Positions 17,144 through 24,556 of a DNA stretch of 64,000 nt are shown piece by piece. Within the stretch, counting starts at the first letter, position 1. Each line of letters opens with the position of its first letter. The stretch is taken from contig JAPKHC010000002.1 in assembly GCA_026647215.1 (NCBI GenBank), forward strand, positions 186,001-250,000, written 5' to 3'. The DNA is from F1-120-MAGs118 sp013360535. Lineage in GTDB: Bacteria > Planctomycetota > UBA1135 > GCA-002686595. A model generated the notes under the pieces. That model was not told where the DNA came from. It worked only from the letters and a program-made list of their open reading frames with translations, and made no database searches. Both the position numbers and the translations under genes were made by a program.

Positions 17144-17848
17144 TCAGCGGTTCGGCTTTGACCTGCGGCGTCGCACCAGCTCGGCCGCGCCCCAGAGAGC
17201 ACATGCAACCACAACCGTCGCGGGTCCCGCAAGTTCCGGAGCCCACGGGCTGCGCATCAGACGATCGGCGCCGACGGGCGCGTACACGCCGGCCGTGCGC
17301 ATCCAGTCGATGCCGGCGGCCTCGACCGCGAGCGTCGCCGGCGAGAGGTCGAGCAGCAGGGCGGCGCTCGCTGGACTCCAGGGAACCCCGAATTTCCCGG
17401 GCATTCCGGGGAGCAGGACCAGCGCGAGCGTGGCGAGGAAGAGCGCGACGGCGGCGCTCGTGCGCTCGAGCACCCGGCCCAACGCGAAGCCGCCGACCAC
17501 CAGCCCGAGCACGACCAGCGCGCTCCAGAAGGGCGTGGGAACGACACGTTCCGACGTGCCGGCGATCGCGACGAGCAGTGCCGCCCAGGTTCCGGCGAGC
17601 GCCAGCCCGTTCGGCCACAGGGCGAGGCCGAAGCGAGCGGCGGCGGCACCGGTCGCGGGTGCGACGAGCGCGAGCCAGACGAGCAGCACGAGCGGATCGC
17701 TCACGCGCCCCGTGGGCCCGCTCGCGACCGGCAGCGCGCCGGGGATCGCGACGCAGGCGAGCGCGAGCGCTCCGGCCAGTTGCCGCAGCGCCCGCGAGTC
17801 GCGCTTCGCCCTGTCGTCGTGCTCCAAGTGCTTGGGATCCTCGCCCAC
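17144..17848 (-). CDS. polytopic membrane protein, function unknown
   Basis: About 234 residues from a GTG at 17848, with roughly six hydrophobic segments (for example LAGALALACVAIPGAL, DPLVLLVWLALVAPATG, ALVVLGLVVGGFALG, AVALFLATLALVLLPG and a last TM near ATVVVACALWGAAELV) and a basic cytoplasmic end (RRRRSKPNR). It has no recognisable enzyme motif. The loop after TM5 (WSPASAALLLDLSPATLAVE) resembles loops of small PEP-CTERM/exosortase-associated or O-antigen membrane proteins, but I cannot assign it. It is divergent from the flippase gene (61 bp) and upstream of the NIL protein, 1 nt apart. The start is uncertain. Confidence 0.65.
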   Translation of the reverse strand: MGEDPKHLEHDDRAKRDSRALRQLAGALALACVAIPGALPVASGPTGRVSDPLVLLVWLALVAPATGAAAARFGLALWPNGLALAGTWAALLVAIAGTSERVVPTPFWSALVVLGLVVGGFALGRVLERTSAAVALFLATLALVLLPGMPGKFGVPWSPASAALLLDLSPATLAVEAAGIDWMRTAGVYAPVGADRLMRSPWAPELAGPATVVVACALWGAAELVRRRRSKPNR

Positions 17849-17908
17849 GCTGTTGTACCGTTTCCCCGTGATCGGCCGCACGCCCCGCCCCCAGCGCACG
17901 TCCACCCG

Positions 17909-19189
17909 ATGAGCGTCGCGGCACGCCTCCGGGCCGCCCTGAGCGGCAAGTTCCGTCAGGACGCCCTGTGGAACCTCGGCGCGGTCGCGATGCTCGCGAT
18001 CTGCGGCTTCGCGATCAACGTCGGCATCGGGCACGAGTACGGCGCGGCGCCCTTCGGCGTCTACAACCAGGTCTGGGCCGCCTACATCTTCTTCAGCCAG
18101 TTCGCGGTCGGAGGCGTCGACCGCTCGGTGCTGCGCGCCGTCGCGGAAGCGCCTCACGACCGCCAGCGGGTGGCGACCGCCGTGCTCGGAGCGGTGGTGC
18201 CGACCTTCGCGCTCGCGGCCGTTGCGGCGGTGCTGTTCTGGTTCGCGGGTCCGGCGCTCGCGCGGCTGCTCGACAGTCCCGGTGTCGCACGAGGCATCGA
18301 AGCGGCCGCTCCGGGCCTGTTCTTCTTCGCGCTCAACAAGGTCGGCCTCGCCGTCGTCAACGGCCAGCAGCGCATGCGCACGTTCGCGCTGTACAGCATG
18401 CTGCGGTACGTCGCGATGCTCGGCGGGCTGGGGGTCGTGTTCGCGAGCGGGATGAGCTCCGACCGCATCGCGTTCCTGTTCACGTTCGCCGAGGGCTTGC
18501 TGTTCGTGCCGCTCGCGGTCGATGTCGTGCGCCAGCTGCGTCCGGCCGGCGGAAACTGGGTCGAATGGTCGCGCGAGCACCTGCGTTACGGCGCGAAGAG
18601 CTTCGCGAGTGGCATGCTGCTCGAGCTGAACTCGCGCGTCGACGTGCTGATGCTCGGCCTGTTCCTCTCCGATGGCCCGGTCGGCGTGTACAGCTTCGCG
18701 GCCTTCGTCGCGGAGGGCGTGTACCAGGTGCTCGTGGTCCTGCAGAACAACTACAACCCGATCCTCGCCGAGCACATCTCGTCCGGGCGGCTGCGCGAGC
18801 TCGAGCCCGTCGTTCACAAGGGCCGGCGCGTGACCTACGCGATCTTCGCCGGGATCGCGCTCGTGGCGTTCGGCGGTTATCCCGTGCTGCTCGCGGCCCT
18901 CGCGCGGCCCGAGTTCGCGGCTGGCTGGCTGCCGTTCGGCACGATCCTCCTCGGCATGCTCATCGCCTCCGGTTACATGCCCTTCGCGCAGGCGCTGCTG
19001 ATGGCGAACCGTCCGGGATGGCACACTCTGATGATGGCGAGCGTCGTGCTGGTCAACGTCTTCGGCAATGCGTGCCTCATTCCTTCGTTGGGGCTGGTCG
19101 GCGCGGCGGCGGGCACGGCGTTGTGCCTCGTCTCCGCGACGGTCGTGCTGCGGGGCATGGTCGAGCGGCTCGTGGGCTTGAGGCTCTAG
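17909..19189 (+). CDS. polysaccharide/lipid-linked oligosaccharide flippase (Wzx-like, MOP superfamily)
   Basis: This 426-residue protein has about 12 predicted TM helices and the opening WNLGAVAMLAICGFAINVGI, typical of the polysaccharide-synthesis (RfbX/Wzx) branch of the MATE/MOP superfamily. Such proteins move undecaprenyl-linked glycans across the cytoplasmic membrane. A polar motif in the middle (LLELNSRVDVLMLGLFL) is a family hallmark. ATG 17909 was chosen; a GTG at 17868 is possible. The two following genes are a GT-C and a GT2 glycosyltransferase on the same strand (the GT-C gene starts 2 nt after this stop), so this is an envelope-glycan export unit. The glycan itself is unknown. 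Confidence 0.85.
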   Translation: MSVAARLRAALSGKFRQDALWNLGAVAMLAICGFAINVGIGHEYGAAPFGVYNQVWAAYIFFSQFAVGGVDRSVLRAVAEAPHDRQRVATAVLGAVVPTFALAAVAAVLFWFAGPALARLLDSPGVARGIEAAAPGLFFFALNKVGLAVVNGQQRMRTFALYSMLRYVAMLGGLGVVFASGMSSDRIAFLFTFAEGLLFVPLAVDVVRQLRPAGGNWVEWSREHLRYGAKSFASGMLLELNSRVDVLMLGLFLSDGPVGVYSFAAFVAEGVYQVLVVLQNNYNPILAEHISSGRLRELEPVVHKGRRVTYAIFAGIALVAFGGYPVLLAALARPEFAAGWLPFGTILLGMLIASGYMPFAQALLMANRPGWHTLMMASVVLVNVFGNACLIPSLGLVGAAAGTALCLVSATVVLRGMVERLVGLRL

Positions 19190-19190
19190 C

Positions 19191-20966
19191 GTGACGCTCA
19201 CGAAAACGAAGCTCGGCTGGATCCTGATCGCGCTGCTGACGCTGGCGGCGCTCTCGCTGCGCGTGCGGGGCATCGCGCACGGCCTCCCGACGTCGCTGGA
19301 ACTCGACTGCAAGATCCCGCGGCAGGTGGAGCTGCTCCGCCAAGGTGGCGAGGCGTGGCGCACCGACAAGGAGTTCCGCTGGTACCCGCTGCTCGTCGCG
19401 CACCTCGCGAAGAGCCTGCCGCCGCCGGTGCCGGCCGCGGCCGATGCTCCGCTCCCGCAGCAGCTGCAAGCTGCGGCGGCGCCGCACATCCAGACGCGAC
19501 TGCTCGTGGCGTTGCTCGCGGTGCTCGCGATTCCGCTGACGTACCTGCTCGCGCAGAGCTTCGTGAGCCGCCGCTGGGCGTTGCTCGCTGCGGCGCTCGT
19601 CGCGACGAGCCTGCTGCACCACAACTTCTCGCAGCAATCGCGCCCGCACGCCGTTTCGGGCACGTTGTTCCTCGCTGCCGTCGTCGCGTCGCTGCGCCTG
19701 CGCCGCAAGGGCAACGTGCTGAACTACTCGCTCGCGGGCGCGGCCTGCGCGGCGAGCCTGGGATGCCTGCAGACGGGCGTGTTCACACTGCCGGCGCTCG
19801 TCGCGGGGCATCTGGGGCGACGCACGGCGACGAAGAAGTGGTTCGACGTGCGCCTCGTGTTGCCGCTCGTGCTGATCGTGCTCTCGTTGCCGGTGTTCTA
19901 TCCGTTCCTGTTCCTCACCGATCCCGGTGAAGCCGCGAGCAACACGAAGAACCTCGGCTTCGACAGCGCGAGCTGGACCGTGTACCTCGGAGGGCACGAG
20001 ATCTTCCTCAAGCGCTTCCTCGGCGGCGGCGTCAAGCCGACGGTGTGGGCGTTGTGGAGTTACGACCCCACGCTGCTCGTGCTGCTGCTGGCCGCGGCCG
20101 TGGCGTGGCTGCTGCGCAAGAAGCCGCTCGCGGGCGCGCCTCGAGAGGACGACTTCTCGCGCCGGCGCGACCTCGTGGTGGTCCTGTCGTTCGTGCTGCC
20201 CTACTCGCTCACGCTGCTCTTGTACGACCGCACCTACGAGCGCTTCCTGATTCCGTTGCTGCCGTTCGTCGCCGTGTGGGGCGCGTGGGCGTTGCGCGAG
20301 CTCGCGAAGCGCTGCGAGAAGCTCGTTCCTGCACTCGCCGAGCCGCAGGGGCAGATCGCGCTCGCGGGCTTCGTGCTGCTGCTGCCGAGCTGGGGCTCGT
20401 GGAAGCTCTCCCAGATCCGCGCCGCGCCCCACACCACCACGCTCGCCGCACGCTGGCTCGAGACGAGCGCGCGACCCGACATGGACGTGCGGCTGTGGCC
20501 GGGGCTCGACCTGCCGCTCCCGCGCGAGCTCGAGTCGATCGGGCCGTGGCCGGGCCCGAAAATCGAGCTGGAGGCGCGCTTCCAGTGGCCTTGGACGCGT
20601 TATCAGGCCCAACATCCCGAATGGCGCGCGGACGAGCGCTGGAAGCTGCGTTGGTGGCCCGCGAAGCTGATCCAGATGCGCAATGAGCCCGGGACCTACG
20701 TGGCCGAGCAGATGGGCGAACTGGCCGTGGTCGAGGTCTTCGCCGACAACCGCGCCGACCCCGCCGGAACGGCCGTGCGGCAGGCGCTCCAGCGCGACAT
20801 GGAACTTCTTGCGCGGTTCACCCCGGACGGGCCAGGCACGGGCAGCGAGCATCCGCTCGGTTGCCAGGAAGAAACCAGCGTGCAGCCGCCGGCTTTCCTG
20901 TGGCGCGTGCTGGGCGCGACGGGCACCGGGCCCGTGATCGAGGTCTACGGCCGCCCGCGCCGATAA
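19191..20966 (+). CDS. GT-C fold membrane glycosyltransferase (ArnT/PMT-like)
   Basis: This 591-residue, multi-TM protein begins with a GTG start 2 nt after the flippase stop. The first extracytoplasmic loop (RVRGIAHGLPTSLELDCKIP) follows TM1, as in GT-C enzymes that use polyprenyl-phosphate sugars; an acidic residue in this loop is normally catalytic (Glu or Asp in LELD). About ten further TM helices and a long C-terminal periplasmic domain follow (about 440-590). The arrangement resembles ArnT/PMT family glycosyltransferases. The acceptor is unknown. It is coupled to the flippase and followed 53 bp later by a GT2 that could make its polyprenyl-sugar donor. Confidence 0.75.
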   Translation: MTLTKTKLGWILIALLTLAALSLRVRGIAHGLPTSLELDCKIPRQVELLRQGGEAWRTDKEFRWYPLLVAHLAKSLPPPVPAAADAPLPQQLQAAAAPHIQTRLLVALLAVLAIPLTYLLAQSFVSRRWALLAAALVATSLLHHNFSQQSRPHAVSGTLFLAAVVASLRLRRKGNVLNYSLAGAACAASLGCLQTGVFTLPALVAGHLGRRTATKKWFDVRLVLPLVLIVLSLPVFYPFLFLTDPGEAASNTKNLGFDSASWTVYLGGHEIFLKRFLGGGVKPTVWALWSYDPTLLVLLLAAAVAWLLRKKPLAGAPREDDFSRRRDLVVVLSFVLPYSLTLLLYDRTYERFLIPLLPFVAVWGAWALRELAKRCEKLVPALAEPQGQIALAGFVLLLPSWGSWKLSQIRAAPHTTTLAARWLETSARPDMDVRLWPGLDLPLPRELESIGPWPGPKIELEARFQWPWTRYQAQHPEWRADERWKLRWWPAKLIQMRNEPGTYVAEQMGELAVVEVFADNRADPAGTAVRQALQRDMELLARFTPDGPGTGSEHPLGCQEETSVQPPAFLWRVLGATGTGPVIEVYGRPRR

Positions 20967-21019
20967 GGCGCTCCGTTGACAAGCCCACCCCGGCCGTCAA
21001 AGTACCTCCGCTTTCCGCC

Positions 21020-22000
21020 ATGGACGCCGCCCTCCTCTCCCGCCACTCGATCGGCGTCGTGATCCCGGCCTACCGGGTCGCGCGCCACATCGAGCAGGTC
21101 GTCCGCGGCCTCCCGGCCTTCGTGAGCAAGATCATCGTCGTCGTCGACGCCAGTCCCGACGACACGTACGAGCGCGTCGCGGCCCTCAAGGACCCGCGCG
21201 TCGTGCTGCTCAAGCACGAGGTCAACCAGGGTGTCGGCGGCGCGATGCAGACCGGCTTCGCCAAGGCGGTCGAGCTCGGGCTCGAGATCGTGGTCAAGAT
21301 GGACGGCGACGACCAGATGGACCCGGCCGAGCTGCCGCACCTGATCCAGCCGCTGGTCCTCGGCCTCGCCGACGTCACCAAGGGCAACCGCTACGAGCAC
21401 GTCTCCGCGCTCAAGTCGATGCCCGCCGTGCGCATCTTCGGCAACGCCGGCCTGACCTTCCTCGTCAAGCTCGCCTCGGGCTACTGGAACCTGTTCGACC
21501 CGGCCAACGGCTACGTCGCCGTGCGCGGCGACCTGCTGCGGCGCCTCGACCTCCAGAAGCTGCACAAGCGCTACTTCTTCGAGTCCGGTTTCCTGATCCA
21601 GCTCGGCATCATGCGCGCCGTCGTGCGCGACGTCGCCATCCCCGCGCGCTACGGCGACGAGCAGTCCTCGCTCTCGATCCCACGCACGCTGTTCGGCTTT
21701 CCGCCGAAGCTCCTGTGGGGCTTCGTGCGCCGCATCTTCTGGCGCCACTTCGTCTACGACTTCACCGCGCTTTCGCTCTACTTCCTGCTCGGCCTGCCCT
21801 CGCTCCTGTGGGGCGTGATCTACGGCTCGATCGTCTGGCTCGAGGTGCAGGAGACGCAGGTCGACGCCACCGCCGGCCAGGTCATGCTCGCCGCGATGCC
21901 GATCATCCTCGGCGTGCAGTTCCTCTCGCAGTGCTTCGCCTTCGACATCCAGAACGTCCCGCGCCAGCCGCTCTGCGGCCCGCTCGAGCCGCGCGACTGA
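21020..22000 (+). CDS. family 2 glycosyltransferase (dolichyl/polyprenyl-phosphate-sugar synthase-like)
   Basis: This 326-residue protein has an N-terminal GT-A domain (about 8-230; GVVIPAYRVARHIEQVV, then VVKMDGDDQMDP with the DxD metal motif) and two C-terminal TM helices (about 245-300). This is the shape of polyprenyl-phosphate mannose/glucose synthases and of GtrB-type enzymes, which build the donor used by GT-C transferases such as the previous gene product. ATG 21020 was chosen; the open frame extends 159 bp upstream without coding character. A TTGACA box (20976-20981) lies upstream, but I see no convincing -10 element. It ends the glycan block on this side. Confidence 0.88.
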   Translation: MDAALLSRHSIGVVIPAYRVARHIEQVVRGLPAFVSKIIVVVDASPDDTYERVAALKDPRVVLLKHEVNQGVGGAMQTGFAKAVELGLEIVVKMDGDDQMDPAELPHLIQPLVLGLADVTKGNRYEHVSALKSMPAVRIFGNAGLTFLVKLASGYWNLFDPANGYVAVRGDLLRRLDLQKLHKRYFFESGFLIQLGIMRAVVRDVAIPARYGDEQSSLSIPRTLFGFPPKLLWGFVRRIFWRHFVYDFTALSLYFLLGLPSLLWGVIYGSIVWLEVQETQVDATAGQVMLAAMPIILGVQFLSQCFAFDIQNVPRQPLCGPLEPRD

Positions 22001-22373
22001 GACAATAGGCCGCGGCGGGCGGGAAGAGCGGAGGCGATGCTGACGAAAGACGCAACGGTAGCGGTGAGTGCGACGGATTCCCAGTGGACACGATCGGCAA
22101 CTGAGCGACGAAGGAGAGCAGCGGGGAGTCGAACTGCATGAGTCGGTCGTTCCCGAAGCGACTGCTCCGCAGGGAGCCTCAGGAGAGGTCGTATCCCTGG
22201 GCTCGCAGCAGACGCTGGTTCGGTTTCTGGAGCGAGGTCTCCCCCCAAGCGATTCTCCGAGCCGCCCTGAGCACATGGAGGGTCTTCGGCATCGACAACA
22301 CCAGCGTCCTCGCCTCTGTGACTGGACGTCAGGACGAATGCAACGTCTACTGAGCGTCGAAAAGGAGCCTTGG
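22001..22373. other. 373-bp intergenic region, mostly without features
   Basis: Between the GT2 gene and the secreted propeller gene the sequence is less G+C-rich than its surroundings and shows no repeat, tRNA or clear promoter. One short open frame (22138-22353) with a plausible ribosome site is listed separately at low confidence. An AAAGGAG ribosome site for the next gene is at 22360-22366. Confidence 0.5.
22138..22353 (+). CDS. possible small ORF (71 aa), unsupported by homology
   Basis: ATG 22138 is preceded by GGGGAG 9 nt upstream and runs 71 codons to TGA 22353, 20 bp before the propeller gene. The product is basic and Trp/Arg-rich (WARSRRWFGFWSEVSPQAIL) and I recognise no family. 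Codon use includes several AGG/AGA codons, unlike its neighbours. It could be a translated leader, a remnant of a displaced gene, or chance. It is kept only because of the ribosome site and its position. Confidence 0.25.
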   Translation: MSRSFPKRLLRREPQERSYPWARSRRWFGFWSEVSPQAILRAALSTWRVFGIDNTSVLASVTGRQDECNVY

Positions 22374-24044
22374 ATGACTAGCCTGTGCCGTGGCGTTGTT
22401 GTGTTGGCCACACTCCTGTCCCAACTGGCCGTCGGCCAAGGGACTGTGCGCGTGTCCGTTTCCTCGAGCGGAACGCAGTCCGACGGTCCGTCGACTCAGG
22501 CTTCGGTCAGTTTCGACGGCCGACACGTCGCGTTCACAAGCCACGCGACCAACCTGGTCGCGGGCGATGCCAACGCGCTGAGTGACGTGTTCGTCCGTGA
22601 CCTGGCCGCCGCGACAACGGTTCGTGTGAGCGTGGGCAGTTCGGGAGTCGAGGGGAACGGAGCCTCCGACCAACCGGCAGTTTCGGGCGATGGACGGTTC
22701 GTGGCCTTCAGAAGCCTGGCCAACAATCTCGTGCCGGGCGACACCAATGGTCGCGCAGACATCTTCTTCCACGACCTTCAGGCCGGGACCACGGTGCGGG
22801 CGAGCGTGACCACACTTGGGGCGGAGCTTACCAACGCGAGTTCCTTGCCATTCTTCAGTCAAGACGGGCGCTACCTCGCTTTCCTCGTCGGAGTGTCGAA
22901 CCTCGGAGCGGCGGGCATCTACGTCCGCGACACAGTGACTGGCGTCACGACGGCACGAATCACTCGCGTCTCTCCCGAAACGGTGTCCCGGCCTTGGCTC
23001 TCGGCCACGGGATCGACGGTCGCAACGTGGGGCTACGATGTCATCGACTTTGGCGAGGGCGGCTACGTCGGACTGGTCGCATCCAGCCCGAGCGGGCCAT
23101 CCGGCTATTTCAGCTTCGGTGGACTCACTTGGGATGGACCGAACACGCGTACCGTAGCCATCTCCGCCGACGCGCGATTCGCGGTGATGCAGCACGACGC
23201 GGTCATCGGCAACTCGTCCATCATGCAGATGAACGTGTACGTCCGCTCGCTGATCACGGGCGCCATGCAGTGCGAGAGCCTCACCCTTGCAGGCGATGGA
23301 GCTGGAGCGGTCAACGGCACGCTGTCCGGGGACGGCTCCTTGGTGGCGTTCGAGAGCTCCTCCCCCCTCCTGATTCAGGCTGACACGGCCGGAGTCCGCG
23401 ACATCTTCGTACGAAACCGCGTTTCCGGTCGTACCGCGCGGGTCAGCGGCGGCAGCGGCGCACTTGAATCCAACGGTCACTCGTACAACGCCATGCTCGC
23501 CTCCGATGGCGGACACGTTGTATTCGAGAGCGATGCGACGAACCTCGTGCTCGACGACAGCAACGGAATGCGCGACGTGTTCCTGGTAGAGCTCGCTCTG
23601 AGCGAGCTGAACATCTACACGTATTGCACCTCTGGCACCACGGTGCACGGCTGCGTCCCGTCCATATCCAGCACTGGAATCCCTAGCGCTAGTACGCCGA
23701 GCGGGTTCAACGTCATCGTGAACAACCTGGAAGGCGATCGGTACGGCCTGCTGTACTACGGCTTCTACTCAGCGGCTGTCCCGTGGGCGCCTTCGAGCAC
23801 GAGCTTCCGCTGCGTGTCGCTCCCGATGCAACGGACGGGAGTGCTCGAGTCGGGTGGCACTGCGGGCCAGTGCAATGGCCATCTCCAGATCGACTTCAAC
23901 GCTTGGCTCCACGCTCATCCTGCGTCTCTCGGCAGCCCGTTCGTCAGCGGCCAGGTGTTTCACATGCAAGGTTGGTTTCGAGATCCCGGCGCGCCCAAGC
24001 AGACCAACCTGAGCAATGCACTGAGATTCGCTCTGCTCGAGTAG
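22374..24044 (+). CDS. secreted PD40/TolB-like beta-propeller protein with Planctomycetota-type C-terminal module
   Basis: The 556-residue protein starts at ATG 22374, 7 nt after AAAGGAG, with a signal peptide (MTSLCRGVVVLATLLSQLAVG). Residues about 24-400 hold at least four blades with a shared pattern: VRVSVSSSGTQSDGPS, then SFDGRHVAFTSHATNLVAGD and DVFVRDL. Each blade has a DGR-V-F motif and an NLV-GD motif typical of PD40/WD40-like exported propellers. The C-terminal ~150 residues (YCTSGTTVHGCVPSISSTGI then SGFNVIVNNLEGDRYGLLYYG) match a cysteine-containing module I recall at the ends of many planctomycete secreted proteins. Third-codon bases look less G+C-biased than in neighbours. Function unknown; a cell-surface or extracellular role is likely. 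Confidence 0.8.
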   Translation: MTSLCRGVVVLATLLSQLAVGQGTVRVSVSSSGTQSDGPSTQASVSFDGRHVAFTSHATNLVAGDANALSDVFVRDLAAATTVRVSVGSSGVEGNGASDQPAVSGDGRFVAFRSLANNLVPGDTNGRADIFFHDLQAGTTVRASVTTLGAELTNASSLPFFSQDGRYLAFLVGVSNLGAAGIYVRDTVTGVTTARITRVSPETVSRPWLSATGSTVATWGYDVIDFGEGGYVGLVASSPSGPSGYFSFGGLTWDGPNTRTVAISADARFAVMQHDAVIGNSSIMQMNVYVRSLITGAMQCESLTLAGDGAGAVNGTLSGDGSLVAFESSSPLLIQADTAGVRDIFVRNRVSGRTARVSGGSGALESNGHSYNAMLASDGGHVVFESDATNLVLDDSNGMRDVFLVELALSELNIYTYCTSGTTVHGCVPSISSTGIPSASTPSGFNVIVNNLEGDRYGLLYYGFYSAAVPWAPSSTSFRCVSLPMQRTGVLESGGTAGQCNGHLQIDFNAWLHAHPASLGSPFVSGQVFHMQGWFRDPGAPKQTNLSNALRFALLE

Positions 24045-24556
24045 ATTCGGGCAACGCCGGGAGTTCGCGAAGCCGTGAGCTTGCGAGCTCTCAGGACGTT
24101 GGCTGCTCCCCCGGACCGGAGGCACTTGGCGGCGTACATCTCAAGTGCTTCACAGCTCTTGGGACGACCGCCGGGATTGCGCGCCATCCGACGAGCCTCG
24201 AGGCACCTCGGGTTGTGCCGACTCCGGTTGCGGAATGAGGAAGTGCGCGGACCGCAGGGCGTGGACTTCTTGCCTTCCGATTCCAACTGTGGGCGGGGTC
24301 CCGGCGTTGCGGGCGACGCGCCGCCGGCGAAGACGAGGTCGACTTCTTGGGAATGCGGCGCCCCTGAGATCCGTGCGACGGAGCGTTGCGCCACTCCAGA
24401 CAGCGTGGATCAAGGATCGAGCGCCCATGGCGCAGGTCGATGGAAGTCGTGTCGGTTCAGGCAATCATCACGGAGCCGAAGCACAGGCTCGCAGCGTTTC
24501 GCGTTGCACCGAGCCGGGATCACCGGCTCGCCGATCCTGCCTGCCGCGATCGCTGA
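24045..24556. other. 512-bp intergenic region with no recognisable feature
   Basis: The region separates two convergent genes (propeller ending 24044; amidotransferase ending 24557). Short open frames exist on both strands, but none has a ribosome site or a recognisable product. A minus-strand frame contains NPGGRPKSCEALEMYAAKCL, faintly like the NPxGRPK openings of some phage-type proteins, too weak to call. No terminator hairpin with a T-run was seen. Composition is lower in G+C than the flanking amidotransferase gene, continuing the character of the propeller region. Confidence 0.5.

Noticed and set aside
20976..21003. Possible promoter TTGACA upstream of the GT2 gene
   Set aside because: The -35 box is good, but no acceptable -10 lies 16-18 bp away and the gene probably belongs to the flippase operon.
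23960..24394. Minus-strand frame with NPGGRPKSCEALEMYAAKCL
   Set aside because: Weak resemblance to NPxGRPK phage-type proteins; overlaps the propeller gene end, has no ribosome site and no extended match.
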